Positions 50,631 through 60,090 of a stretch of DNA of 64,000 bases are shown here, in pieces; positions within the stretch are counted from its first letter, which is position 1, and each line of letters starts with the position of its first letter. The DNA lies in NCBI GenBank assembly GCA_040755755.1, contig JBFLZW010000004.1, positions 1-64,000 on the forward strand. The letters run 5' to 3'. The notes beneath the pieces are model-generated. The model saw only the letters and a program-made list of their open reading frames with translations, was not told the DNA's origin and ran no database searches. The DNA comes from a bacterium (GTDB lineage Bacteria > SZUA-182 > DTGQ01). The position numbers and the translations under genes are program-made.

Positions 50631-53318
50631 CTATCTCAACAGCGGCAGAGAAAGCTGCTTGTCGGTAATGGCCTCGATGAAATACCCCTCTCCCATCTGG
50701 ATAGGGAAATCCTCTCCTCCCGGATGATTTCCAATCCAGTAGGTAAACTCGCATGCTCCTTTTGCCGGGTTATAGTGGTACAGACTTCCGGCAGTATTTG
50801 GACCGAGGTCCAGCAGAAGATCATGAGAGGAATACCGGTCTCCCATCACCACGGGTATTCCGACCAGATTGGTTCCCTGCTTTAAATTGAGCGTGCAGGA
50901 GGTAAGATTGGCACGTTGAATCTTCAGGTTAACGGTGACCGGTTGTTTGGCATAGACGGTATATCCTTCCTGGCTGCTGATGGGGAAATCAGAACCCCTC
51001 TTTTTCCCGTCCTGGGTATATCCGGCACTGATGTACTTTCCCTGGATCGTGTCGTACCGGCTGATGCTCTCAACCTTATTAGCGTCTCCCAGGAGAGAGA
51101 GCAAATCAAAAGCAGAGTCAATAGAACCCTCCGGTCCCGCCGGGTAACTGATCAGGTTTAAGCCCCTGGTTAACCTTAACTGAAGGGGGTATTGGACTTT
51201 TACCTTGATATGCACGCTAGTAACTAAGTCAAGATCACTAACCGTAATCTTCAAGGTATACTCACCGAGGTCAGCCAGACTGGTAAGATGGTGATACTCT
51301 TTGGGTATACCTGCTGATCCGCCCTCCGGGTCTTCCGGGGGGATTTGAGGCCAGTCCTTCGCCCCCCCCTGGATCGTATAAAAGAGATAGGGATTTTCAG
51401 CATCTTGGGCTACTACGGAAAAGCGCAGCTCTTTACCGGCATTCACCGTTATCTCCTGGCCATCCTGGGGTGAGGTAATAACCGGCCGGGTATTTTGCGG
51501 ACGGGGACGGTCCTCCTCCCTTGTCAGTTCAATGAGATAATTTTCCATGGTTGCATAGAACTGGAGAGTGACGGTTTTCGGTTGATATTTACTCTTCGTA
51601 ACTTCGAGCGTATAAGTCCCCAGGGGAAGAGGTACGTGAAAATTTCCTTCGGGCCCGCTCTCGATAGTATTGGCGATGGGGAGTATGACGGTTGAGGGCG
51701 CAGGAGAGATTTTGATTTCCGCACCTTTAAGAGGACTGTGATTCAGAATATCAACAACCTTGCCGGAAAATTGAGGCAGATTCAAGGCAAAGTTAAGCTG
51801 TTTGCTTCCTTCGGAAGGAACTCGCACCGGAGTGGCCGTATGGTTGGTATTACTCCCGCTGGACAGGGGCAGACGGGCTGTTATCGTGTAGTCTTTGTAG
51901 TCTCTGCGGTCTCCAGCCGTGCGAATGACCGGGAGAAAGAGCTGGTACGTGCCATCAGGATCGGTCGTTGTTGTTGCCTGGAGGTAAGGAGAATCAAGAG
52001 AGGTAGCTAAAACCTCTACCCGACCCAGAGGGATGCCGGTGATTTCATCACGGACAGTGCCGGGAATCATGATAAAGTCGCACTGGGTAGGACCGACAAC
52101 GTAAAATGTTTCATAGAAGGTGTATCTATGCCCATAAGAGATGGTTAGTGAAGATTCCTCACCAAGAAAGGATGGACTCAGCCCATAATCTCCATCAGGA
52201 AGCCTACTTATTAATTGGGCTACTCTCTGGCCTGAATAAGCAATATCAATAACGGCAGATTCCAGGCCTCTTCCTTCTTGATCCTTAACAACTCCAAAAA
52301 TAACTGCTGGCCAGACAATCATGGCTATAGAAGGACGGGCACTATTTAGGATGGTAGGGTAGAATCCACCAGAGGTAGCACCTCCATAAGACCCTCCATA
52401 AAATCCTCCATACCCTGAATACAGGTCGAGGCTGCTTGGTTGGAGGGAAAGAAGGCCATTGGGGTTGAAGGAATCTGGCAATCTTAGTGGCCAGGCGGCA
52501 TTATTTCCCGTCGAGGAAGGCATAGTGGGAAGGTAACTTCCCCCTGGCAGAGTAAGTGAATTCCCAAAGAGGGGATATGTATACCCGCCACCAGGCATAG
52601 AGTTTATCCCGAGCATCCCTCCTAAGATTGGGCCCGAAGGGGAGTTACCATATTGATAGCCCCCCATCTGTAAAGAGGAGAGAAGGGAGTTTGACAAGCC
52701 TAATGGATTAAAGGGTGACGTCATAAGGGTAGAAGCAAGTCCACCTAAAGGATATATTCCTCTTCCCTGGCTTGAGAGAAACGGTAACGGTAAACTGGGT
52801 TGAAGAGGAAAGGAGATATTGTTGAGTGCACCACTGGCACCGGGAAGAATGCCTCCCCCCAGACCGAAAAAGTTCATCAAAAGACTCGCATCTCCTCCAG
52901 GAGTGCTCCCGATAGGACTCATCGGAGCTGTCCCGACTATCCCTCCTCCCACAGGGGTCACTCCAAGCATAGACTGAGACTGCGATAGTATGGCCGCTGA
53001 CATCAATGTATTGCCGCCAAGGGATGAAGGTGAGATGAAGGGACTGAGCATAGTATTAAGCCCCATAGCCAGAGAAAGATCCGAACCGAACAGCATGGAG
53101 GGGTCCAGACCAAGTAATGATGGAAATTCTCCTCCTATTCCACCTGCCATCGCCTGAGCAGATGACATCTTGGTCATAGCAGCGGCAAAAGAAGCGAAGG
53201 AAGCATCTGCTCCCCCTGGATCCTTAATCGCCTGGGCGCATACATATCTTTGCGAACCACCCAAGATAGTCAACAAGATAACTGTATATACCCATCCCCT
53301 CAGAACCGCTGCCTTCAT
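50631..53318 (-). CDS. Large secreted Gly/Ser/Pro-rich protein with carboxypeptidase-regulatory-like domains
   Basis: 895 residues. A signal peptide (VYTVILLTILGGSQRYVCAQ) is followed by about 280 residues of Gly/Ser/Pro/Leu-rich low complexity (GGGIVGTAPMSPIGSTPGGD, GGFYGGSYGGATSGGFYP). From about 335 on, CarboxypepD_reg-like units occur (FGVVKDQEGRGLESAVIDIA, IPGTVRDEITGIPLGRVEVL, FSGKVVDILNHSPLKGAEIK). A beta domain (TSPQDGQEITVNAGKELRFS) follows. Two C-terminal repeats share the pattern LxLxxGxNLxxxP plus EGYxVYA/EGYFIEA. GGAAGG precedes ATG 53318. It lies 270 bases downstream of the FadL-like gene and is probably an exported surface protein of the same system. Confidence 0.72.
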   Translation of the reverse strand: MKAAVLRGWVYTVILLTILGGSQRYVCAQAIKDPGGADASFASFAAAMTKMSSAQAMAGGIGGEFPSLLGLDPSMLFGSDLSLAMGLNTMLSPFISPSSLGGNTLMSAAILSQSQSMLGVTPVGGGIVGTAPMSPIGSTPGGDASLLMNFFGLGGGILPGASGALNNISFPLQPSLPLPFLSSQGRGIYPLGGLASTLMTSPFNPLGLSNSLLSSLQMGGYQYGNSPSGPILGGMLGINSMPGGGYTYPLFGNSLTLPGGSYLPTMPSSTGNNAAWPLRLPDSFNPNGLLSLQPSSLDLYSGYGGFYGGSYGGATSGGFYPTILNSARPSIAMIVWPAVIFGVVKDQEGRGLESAVIDIAYSGQRVAQLISRLPDGDYGLSPSFLGEESSLTISYGHRYTFYETFYVVGPTQCDFIMIPGTVRDEITGIPLGRVEVLATSLDSPYLQATTTTDPDGTYQLFLPVIRTAGDRRDYKDYTITARLPLSSGSNTNHTATPVRVPSEGSKQLNFALNLPQFSGKVVDILNHSPLKGAEIKISPAPSTVILPIANTIESGPEGNFHVPLPLGTYTLEVTKSKYQPKTVTLQFYATMENYLIELTREEDRPRPQNTRPVITSPQDGQEITVNAGKELRFSVVAQDAENPYLFYTIQGGAKDWPQIPPEDPEGGSAGIPKEYHHLTSLADLGEYTLKITVSDLDLVTSVHIKVKVQYPLQLRLTRGLNLISYPAGPEGSIDSAFDLLSLLGDANKVESISRYDTIQGKYISAGYTQDGKKRGSDFPISSQEGYTVYAKQPVTVNLKIQRANLTSCTLNLKQGTNLVGIPVVMGDRYSSHDLLLDLGPNTAGSLYHYNPAKGACEFTYWIGNHPGGEDFPIQMGEGYFIEAITDKQLSLPLLR

Positions 53319-53588
53319 TGTCTCTTACCTTCCTAACCACCAACTAAGAGCTGCAACTTGCTTTTGAATAAAATGCAGACCAAGCCACAAGCCTAAATTC
53401 CGATTTGCAACATCAGTGCCTGTTATTGCAGGCATATGAAAGGAATTCTCTCCTATTAATCCCTTGTAAAATGAGAGTAAATATTGCTCATTATCTTTAT
53501 TTGGCCCTATCAGGCCATGAATTAACCTGAAATAAAATTCATATATGCATTTGTTTTCATGTATAGAAAATTTCCCCGAGAATTCCCG

Positions 53589-54905
53589 CTAGTAATAAAA
53601 AATGAGAGAGGATAAGAACAAATGCCGGAGAATTTTCACCTCATTTGCCCCCACCAGGCCCGTTTCGGTCGCATTAACCGCTGGCCCGGTTCGGTATTGA
53701 TAAGCAAAATCCAAAGCCAGGTGTTTGTCAGCGATTCCAATGCCAAAGCTCGCGCCGTAATAGTCATGAGGAGCATTTACCGATGGTTCAGGGTCATAAA
53801 ATCCCCCAAACCGGAGAGGAAGAACGATTCCCATTTTATCGTCCAAGATAAATGCCCGTTCCACTCCCAGACGAATAGAATAGGCAGGGTCCTTCTTTGG
53901 CACAACATCTCCTTTGGAAAAAGGACCAATCTCTCTCCCTTTCTCGACAATAGTGTAGTCCTGCCACCTTGTTCGGGTCACATCTCCGGCAAATGTCCAG
54001 GAGTCTCCCAGCCTATATGAAAGCCCTACTCCGTAGGCGGCGGGATAATTAATCTGAAATGTCCTCTCCTTATCTGGCAGATTGAGACCACTCGTGAAAC
54101 GATAATGACTCTTACATATCACGCTGGCCTGGAATGGTGTTTTGTATACTCCCCCTAATTGAAATTGCTGGGAAATTTGCCACAGGAATCCCAGGGTCCA
54201 GTTTTCTCCTGTAAAATTTTCATAGCTCATGCTGACTTCAGATATATCCACCAAGGATGAATTCGATGATGTGAATACACTACGACATTTGCTCTCCCAC
54301 TGACTCTTGCCAGTCTTACTGTCAGACCAGATATTTTTGGTAAAACCGGCATAAAAACCGGGAATAAATTCTATCGACATGGCTGGAGAAAGAGCGTAAA
54401 GAGAGCCTTCCTGATGAAAATCTATTTTTTGGGTAACCACCTTGTTTTTGTGCTCATAAGGATTAGAAATTTCAAATTGGACACTACGATTAAAGTCAAA
54501 TAGTCTCTGATAATTAATAGAAAAAAATATGTTTCTTTGCCAGATATTTCTGGCATAAGTGAAGCTGAGATAGTTGAGATCGGAAGACGAACTCTGAGAC
54601 CCTCCTTCATCTTCCAGAGGATTACCCCAGTCTTCTCGGCGTAAAAAATAATTTCCCACTACACACATCTCTGGTTTTTCTATTTGTCCAAGCCCTCCGG
54701 GGTTCCAGGATGCCGCAGTGGCATCGTCAGCTACGGCAATAAAGGCACCTCCCATGCCCTGGGCTCTGGCTCCTGAGCCTACTGGAACTGTAGGTGAGGT
54801 AGGGATCAGGTCATAATTAAAAGGACTGACACCGGCAGGAAATAACAACAAAGCCCCCAGGAGCAGGCAGGTCATCAGCCACCAGGAAATAACCGTTCTC
54901 TTCAT
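53589..54905 (-). CDS. FadL/PorV-like outer-membrane beta-barrel protein
   Basis: About 438 residues. ATG 54905 with GGAG nine bases upstream is preferred; the frame is open to 54935, where it overlaps the upstream stop. A signal peptide (ISWWLMTCLLLGALLLFPAG) is followed by PVGSGARAQGMGGAFIAVAD and DATAASWNPGGLGQ, the start typical for OMPP1/FadL and PorV-type barrels. Alternating strands run to an aromatic C-terminus (SLIFYY). It could transport hydrophobic substrates or take part in surface export. Transcribed directly after the lipoprotein gene. Confidence 0.8.
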   Translation of the reverse strand: MKRTVISWWLMTCLLLGALLLFPAGVSPFNYDLIPTSPTVPVGSGARAQGMGGAFIAVADDATAASWNPGGLGQIEKPEMCVVGNYFLRREDWGNPLEDEGGSQSSSSDLNYLSFTYARNIWQRNIFFSINYQRLFDFNRSVQFEISNPYEHKNKVVTQKIDFHQEGSLYALSPAMSIEFIPGFYAGFTKNIWSDSKTGKSQWESKCRSVFTSSNSSLVDISEVSMSYENFTGENWTLGFLWQISQQFQLGGVYKTPFQASVICKSHYRFTSGLNLPDKERTFQINYPAAYGVGLSYRLGDSWTFAGDVTRTRWQDYTIVEKGREIGPFSKGDVVPKKDPAYSIRLGVERAFILDDKMGIVLPLRFGGFYDPEPSVNAPHDYYGASFGIGIADKHLALDFAYQYRTGPAVNATETGLVGANEVKILRHLFLSSLIFYY

Positions 54906-54931
54906 CGCTCTCGTCTCCATCTTCCCTTCTC

Positions 54932-56995
54932 TCACTTGGTAATGACTCGATCTTTAACCCGGACAGTTTTCTGCTGATCCTTCACGATAATATCCGCTTG
55001 TGAAGTTTGCTCAAAGACCTTCATGATCTTGGCCTCTCCCAGAACATCGGGCAGACTTTCCAACACCTTTTGGGTGACCGGATCCTTCAATGTCCTGCCG
55101 TCGCGAAAAACGATAAATTTCGTGAATTCCTTGATATTTTTCGCTTTGCCGAGATTAACGAAAATGCTCCGCCCATCTTTTTCCACGATCACACCTTCCA
55201 CCAGCGGGAAGCTGTGCTTGAACTTCAGAGCCAGCCCCTCAAGAAGTGTCTTGAGGTTTTCAAGACCAGCCGGGCCGTAGACATCCTGGGAGTCCAGGAT
55301 CGCGGATGTTTCGATATCAATAAGGCGGGCCACGATCTCGATGAACCCCTTGTTCTCGTAAATATGGCCGGCCAGAACCGTTTCAGCGGATACCAGCTTT
55401 CCCAGTTCCAGGGGGGAAACCTCACGATTGCCTCCATCTGCATGCTGCAATTGACGCACAACCCGGTCAATCCGCTGGCGGTCTACCATGGAGAAGCGGC
55501 CTTGAGTCACGAAGGCATTGACCAGAAGCTCATTCATAAAATCCTGGTGATCATTGCGGTCTTCTTTCCCTCGCTGAGTAAAGGGAATAATGGCCATGCT
55601 CATCCGCGAGGCAATCTGATGGACCGGATTGACTTTGCGCACGATAGTCACAGACTTTGTCTTTTCATTACCGGCCAGGTCTATGGCTTTAATGGCTATG
55701 GTGGTTTTTCCGATCGGCAATTTTAAAATATAGTTAAAATAAATCCTCTTTCTTCCATCTCCTGACAGAATGGATTCATCATTGACCAGAAGGTCCCGAA
55801 TACCTCCTGCATCCTGAACCTCACCACAGATAAAGAGGGTCTCCCAGTCTACAGTCAGATCTCCCTTCGGAGCATCAAGTCGGACAGCAGGTGGCTGGGT
55901 ATCACGGGTTCCCGGCATGTCAGGGCCGCTGAGCCCTGCCAGTTGCAGCGAAGCAATCTGCATCGGATGTTCAGAAGAAGAAATATCGTGCTGATCCCCC
56001 TCTATTCCGATCCGTCCCTCCACCCGGTTGCCCAGACGATCTTCAGCCACGAAGGGGAGAGATGTCGCGGATTCATCCAGAGGAGAGCGAAAGAGGAACC
56101 TGCCCTCGTCACCTCGGAGTGAAACTTCCTGGTGATCGATCTGAAAAGTTTTGACACCACATAAATCCTGGATATATCCTTCAATCTGGATTTCTTTTGC
56201 TGTACGGCTACCCTCCTGGAGAATTTGCAGGTCATCGAGGTAAAGAAGAGGGGCCTGCCGGTCAGCGGTCAGATGCAGGCTGGCCACAGTTTCCTTTCCG
56301 ACCAGGTCCGTGGCCACAATTTTAACCTCGTTGACTCCTGCTTTGAGGTCAATGGTTGCTGAAAAGGGCATGTCCTGCCGGGAAAGCTCACACGGGTAAG
56401 GCACGCCATTGACCATGATTTTCCCGATAAAACAGTCATCCCATGCTCTGCCCTCAATGACCGCCTCAAAATCGTTAACCAGTTGCCGATCCTGATGGGA
56501 GGTAATAAATATCCGGGGAGAGGCGGTATCCTGTCGGGTTTGTCGTAATAAAGCCTCCCGGGAGCGATTCAGGTAATATTTTGCTTTGGCGGAAGGATAA
56601 CATTCCAGAGAGTAGGAAAGCTCCTGGATAGCCGATTGATAATCGGCCATTGCATAGTAGGCAATTCCAATTTCCCGGTGAGGAAAGTAATCATCGAGAA
56701 TATGGAGACCATAGGTGCGCACCCGGCGCTGGTCCCGATCCTTGAGCCGGATGGACTGCCGGAAGTCATCTATGGCCGGGGTCCAGAATTCTCCTTCGGA
56801 GTAGGAGAGCCCCCGCTCATAGAAATTCCAGAAATTGCCGCCCCAAATACCTTCAATCCAGCCATATTCTTTTCCTCCCTTGGAAAAAACCGGGCCGGGC
56901 TTGACCGCACATCCAGGCTGAAGGGCTAACAAAATAAGAGCCATTGTCCCGAGTATCATTTTAAACAACGGTGTAAACCTACCTTGCCTATTCAT
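54932..56995 (-). CDS. Lipoprotein with TPR-like, Ig-like and CsgG/FlgO-like domains
   Basis: 687 residues. The lipobox is LALQPGC after a hydrophobic signal (MILGTMALILLALQ). A TPR-like region (residues about 60-160, FYERGLSYSEGEFWTPAIDD and IGIAYYAMADYQSAIQELSY) is followed by beta-rich Ig-like repeats (MVNGVPYPCELS..., LLVNDESILSGD...IDLAGNEKT). A CsgG/FlgO-like domain follows (AIIPFTQRGKEDRN, FMNELLVNAFVTQGRFSMVD, IDIETSAILDSQDVYGPAGL), then a C-terminal domain FPLVEGVIVEKDGRSIFVNL. The last two domains resemble those at the end of the CHAT protein encoded next to it. Starts at ATG 56995, 26 bases after that gene. Confidence 0.78.
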   Translation of the reverse strand: MNRQGRFTPLFKMILGTMALILLALQPGCAVKPGPVFSKGGKEYGWIEGIWGGNFWNFYERGLSYSEGEFWTPAIDDFRQSIRLKDRDQRRVRTYGLHILDDYFPHREIGIAYYAMADYQSAIQELSYSLECYPSAKAKYYLNRSREALLRQTRQDTASPRIFITSHQDRQLVNDFEAVIEGRAWDDCFIGKIMVNGVPYPCELSRQDMPFSATIDLKAGVNEVKIVATDLVGKETVASLHLTADRQAPLLYLDDLQILQEGSRTAKEIQIEGYIQDLCGVKTFQIDHQEVSLRGDEGRFLFRSPLDESATSLPFVAEDRLGNRVEGRIGIEGDQHDISSSEHPMQIASLQLAGLSGPDMPGTRDTQPPAVRLDAPKGDLTVDWETLFICGEVQDAGGIRDLLVNDESILSGDGRKRIYFNYILKLPIGKTTIAIKAIDLAGNEKTKSVTIVRKVNPVHQIASRMSMAIIPFTQRGKEDRNDHQDFMNELLVNAFVTQGRFSMVDRQRIDRVVRQLQHADGGNREVSPLELGKLVSAETVLAGHIYENKGFIEIVARLIDIETSAILDSQDVYGPAGLENLKTLLEGLALKFKHSFPLVEGVIVEKDGRSIFVNLGKAKNIKEFTKFIVFRDGRTLKDPVTQKVLESLPDVLGEAKIMKVFEQTSQADIIVKDQQKTVRVKDRVITK

Positions 56996-57021
56996 TGTTC
57001 TGTATTTTTGATCTTGAGGTG

Positions 57022-59259
57022 TTAAGGAATGACTTTCATACCGGCTGCCAGGTCTTCGGATCTACCCAGGACTTTTGCGTAGCTGTAGTCTGCTTTTACC
57101 TCGGAAACCTCAAGTTCCCCAACTTTAACACTTTCTTCACCAATGATTTCTCCGTTTTGATAGATATGTTGATCTTTAATGATTTTTAGTTTTATTCCCG
57201 ATTTCAGCCCGTGCCTGGCCCCGATATTTACTATGACGCGATCGTAATTAATCACCGTTTTGATTCTCCCTTGCAAGGGGAAATGCTTATCAAGGGCTTG
57301 CGAAATTTGTTGGGCCAGGCGATCGGCTATCGCATCGGCGGATGTTCCACTTTCCCACTCTTCAGAGAAGGCAGCCTTCACGATCGAACTTTCATTTTCA
57401 ATAAGGCGTATGATAACCTGCAATTTTGAGCCGGTTCGGTAGAGAGAGCAGGTGCTCAGCAAATTGCCTGACAACAGCTCTCCAAGACGAAGTGCACATT
57501 CCTGATTTGCCAGAGGGGAAGAAGATACAGCCAACTCCTGCAGGATGACATCCAATTTTTCACGCTCTAAAACTGTAATGCGCTGGTTCCCCTGCAGATG
57601 CAGCATAATCTTGGTGAGGAGAATCTCTGTTTCAGCCTCTTCTCCTCCGCGAGCAGCATGGAAAAAGATCGTCAGGGGCCGAGAGCTCCAGGTATCTACC
57701 GGACCCTTTTTCCCCTGTGCCCATTGATATTTTTTGAGCAATCCCTGAAAAAATTCAGCTAAGGAGTTATCGTCCGTCAATCTATCGGCATCAGGAAACT
57801 GGTTGGCAGCTTTAACCGTAGTCCAACTGCCTGGTAAAAGATTAACCGATGTTGGCGAAAGACGGCTTTGCCTGCCATGAAAAACCGAAAACAGAGTACC
57901 GGCCACAGCCAGCGTTCCTAAAGTGGCTGCGGTGTACCAAAAGCGAGATCTGGCAGGTTTTGCTCCCCTGGCCGACTTTCCTTCACCGCTCTCCTGGCAC
58001 TCTTTTTCCGCTTGCCAGCTTCGCTCCATAAGCTCTGAGGGAGGCCGCGTTTTCCAGAGCAGGCCGCCCCGGCTTTTTTCCTGGATCAACCATTCCGTTG
58101 CCGGATTCCATTGGGGAACGACCGGAGGACTGCCAGGAAGCGGAGAGGAAAGCGTAGCCGACTGAGGCACAAACCGGAAATCCCGCTCTGCTGCCTCGTC
58201 TCTCATCAGCGGTTCAAAGTATCTGGCCGTAGGATCTCCATACAGCAGATAGCTTGCCCAGAGAATATTCTCCTGGCCATAGCGATCCTTGAGAGCCATA
58301 CGGGCCGATCTCATTGCCTGACCGATGCTTTGCCCGGTAAAAAGCTTGTAGTAAAATTCAATGGCAAAACTTGTGCTTGGCGTATCCAGCACCTTCCAGA
58401 AGGTGCCGACATAGTGCTGTACTCCGGCCAGAAGAAAGGCGTTGGCTAAACCATAGATTTTTTCGCCCTCCGAGGTACCTTTTTGCCATTCTTCGGTGGT
58501 ACCGGACTGACAGGCATTCGAGAACACCAGGGCAGGCATGGGGTTGACACCGGAAAGTTTATGGATGTCCAGAGCGGTAAATTTCCCGTCTTCGAGGATC
58601 CATCCACTGGCCGAAGGATCATCCAGATCATAATCCGCATGGCCCGCGTAGTGAATAAGATCAAATTGAAGCATCTTTTTTTTCAGATAATCGATGCTCA
58701 CTTCAGAGCTTACCAGGGTAATATTGACCGCCTTCTGCCGGAGGCTCTCACGGATACGGTTCCCTTCCTCGTAGGCCGACGGTAAATCTCCCCTGGGATC
58801 GGTAATGATGAGCATGTTCAGGGGAGGGTGAAAATCTTTCTTGACTCCAGGGGAAATAGCCTGCTGGGTCTTGACGATGCGGCCGATATTAAACCGCTCA
58901 CAGAAGAACTCCCGTCCCGTGTAAATCAATTCCCAGGGAACCTGGACCAGGCGGTTATCAATTTTCAGGATAATGTCTTCAACCGAGGTATTGGTAAGTT
59001 CCTTTTTGATACTGAGCGGAAAGATTTCATTATAGAGAACCTGCCCCATCTGCTGAAGCTCATGGAGGATCTTTCCTGGAATCTTTCCGTGACGGGAGAC
59101 GGCATTCAAAAGATGGAGAAGCTCGTTGCATCTGCGCTGCAGATCGAGGCTTGAGACTCGACTTTCTTCATAGTGGGTCAAAGTCTGCTCGCCTTCACTG
59201 AGACTGATCTCCAGGTTATCGGCTTTTCGGGATATTTCTAAATAGAGTGCCTCTTTCAT
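57022..59259 (-). CDS. CHAT-domain protease fused to a transmembrane segment and CsgG/FlgO-like domain
   Basis: About 745 residues from ATG 59259 (GGGAAG upstream); the frame is open to 59370 but overlaps the upstream gene. The CHAT (caspase HetF associated with Tprs) peptidase domain spans roughly 75-385, with VPWELIYTGREFFCERFNIG, catalytic His207 in LIHYAGHADYDL and Cys250 in ALVFSNACQSG. GVQHYVGTFWKVLDTPS and ASYLLYGDPTARYF also fit. One membrane segment (AATLGTLAVAGTLFSVF) follows a Lys/Arg-rich linker. The rest matches the CsgG/FlgO-like plus C-terminal beta unit of the neighbouring lipoprotein (HLQGNQRITVLEREKLDVIL; FPLQGRIKTVINYDRVIVNI). The CHAT domain should be cytoplasmic and the CsgG-like part periplasmic. 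The target protein is unknown. Confidence 0.85.
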   Translation of the reverse strand: MKEALYLEISRKADNLEISLSEGEQTLTHYEESRVSSLDLQRRCNELLHLLNAVSRHGKIPGKILHELQQMGQVLYNEIFPLSIKKELTNTSVEDIILKIDNRLVQVPWELIYTGREFFCERFNIGRIVKTQQAISPGVKKDFHPPLNMLIITDPRGDLPSAYEEGNRIRESLRQKAVNITLVSSEVSIDYLKKKMLQFDLIHYAGHADYDLDDPSASGWILEDGKFTALDIHKLSGVNPMPALVFSNACQSGTTEEWQKGTSEGEKIYGLANAFLLAGVQHYVGTFWKVLDTPSTSFAIEFYYKLFTGQSIGQAMRSARMALKDRYGQENILWASYLLYGDPTARYFEPLMRDEAAERDFRFVPQSATLSSPLPGSPPVVPQWNPATEWLIQEKSRGGLLWKTRPPSELMERSWQAEKECQESGEGKSARGAKPARSRFWYTAATLGTLAVAGTLFSVFHGRQSRLSPTSVNLLPGSWTTVKAANQFPDADRLTDDNSLAEFFQGLLKKYQWAQGKKGPVDTWSSRPLTIFFHAARGGEEAETEILLTKIMLHLQGNQRITVLEREKLDVILQELAVSSSPLANQECALRLGELLSGNLLSTCSLYRTGSKLQVIIRLIENESSIVKAAFSEEWESGTSADAIADRLAQQISQALDKHFPLQGRIKTVINYDRVIVNIGARHGLKSGIKLKIIKDQHIYQNGEIIGEESVKVGELEVSEVKADYSYAKVLGRSEDLAAGMKVIP

Positions 59260-59317
59260 GGCTTGCTTCCCATACTGCCCAGAGCGATGATTTTCCTCTC
59301 TGTCGTCAATTCCGTGC

Positions 59318-60028
59318 TCACGATGCCTTGCGCAGATCCAGCCGGACCTCGCCCAATTCCCTATCTTCAAAGAGGATCTTAATGAGGTATTTTCTGAGTT
59401 TCAGGTAGAAAATCGCTTCACTGTCCTCAATGGAGCTCAGCTCCCTTCCTCCTGAAAAGAGGGCCAGACGGGCACCGGTCAGGGGTGTTTGGTTGATAGG
59501 ATCCGAAGCATTGAGAATGACCTTATATGAGTCATTAATGCACTCGATCTGGATATCCATCTTCAGATCCTTGAATTCCTTGGAGATCGTAATGAAATCG
59601 GACAATTGGTCTTGCTTGATCTTATCCTCTTGTCCGCGGGCAGGCTGCAAGACAGGTTCTGGAGTCAGCAATTCTCCAGTGTTCTTAATAATCCTGATTG
59701 CTTTTTGGGTAATACTCAAAACTATTTCCAGAACTCGATTGGAACTGCCAAAGATAGCCTGTTTGGCTTTGACCATGAGCCTCTGAGGCACATCGACTAA
59801 TTCGCCAGCCATCAGCTGGTTTAAAATAATCAGTCTATCAGAGCAATAACGGCAACTCACAAGATGCTTGCCAATCTCTGTTCCTTCAGATTTGGGTAAG
59901 GTCCCCTGGTAATATGCTTCTAACCTCTCTTCAGTCAAGCAATCAGGAGTACAGCGGGGTACGGTCCCCCTTTTTCGGGGTGAGATACTGTGCAGTACCT
60001 CAGTCAACTTCTCAACGTCTCTTTCCAT
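59318..60028 (-). CDS. Zinc-finger anti-sigma-like regulator
   Basis: 236 residues. A zf-HC2-like motif is present: TPDCLTEERLEAYYQGTLPK ... IGKHLVSCRYCSDR, with H-x3-C-x2-C. No clear membrane segment is visible, unlike the other anti-sigma factor in this window. The C-terminal half is a beta-rich domain (MDIQIECINDSYKVILNASD, TGARLALFSGGRELSSIEDS). It lies between the ECF sigma gene and the CHAT gene and is probably a soluble or partner-bound regulator of that sigma factor. Confidence 0.75.
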   Translation of the reverse strand: MERDVEKLTEVLHSISPRKRGTVPRCTPDCLTEERLEAYYQGTLPKSEGTEIGKHLVSCRYCSDRLIILNQLMAGELVDVPQRLMVKAKQAIFGSSNRVLEIVLSITQKAIRIIKNTGELLTPEPVLQPARGQEDKIKQDQLSDFITISKEFKDLKMDIQIECINDSYKVILNASDPINQTPLTGARLALFSGGRELSSIEDSEAIFYLKLRKYLIKILFEDRELGEVRLDLRKAS

Positions 60029-60090
60029 GGTTTAACTCCTTGTCAGGTGGACTCTTTTTAAGGTTAACATCACCCAGATAGACGAATAAT

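Noticed and set aside
53417-53434. TGCCTG/CAGGCA hairpin as a terminator of the FadL-like gene
   Set aside because: It lies beyond that gene on the wrong side for termination and has no T-run.
53325-53435. 36-residue minus-strand frame ahead of the large secreted gene
   Set aside because: AGGAG is 14 bases from the ATG, the peptide has no recognisable features, and the stop merges with the next gene's ribosome binding site; likely chance.
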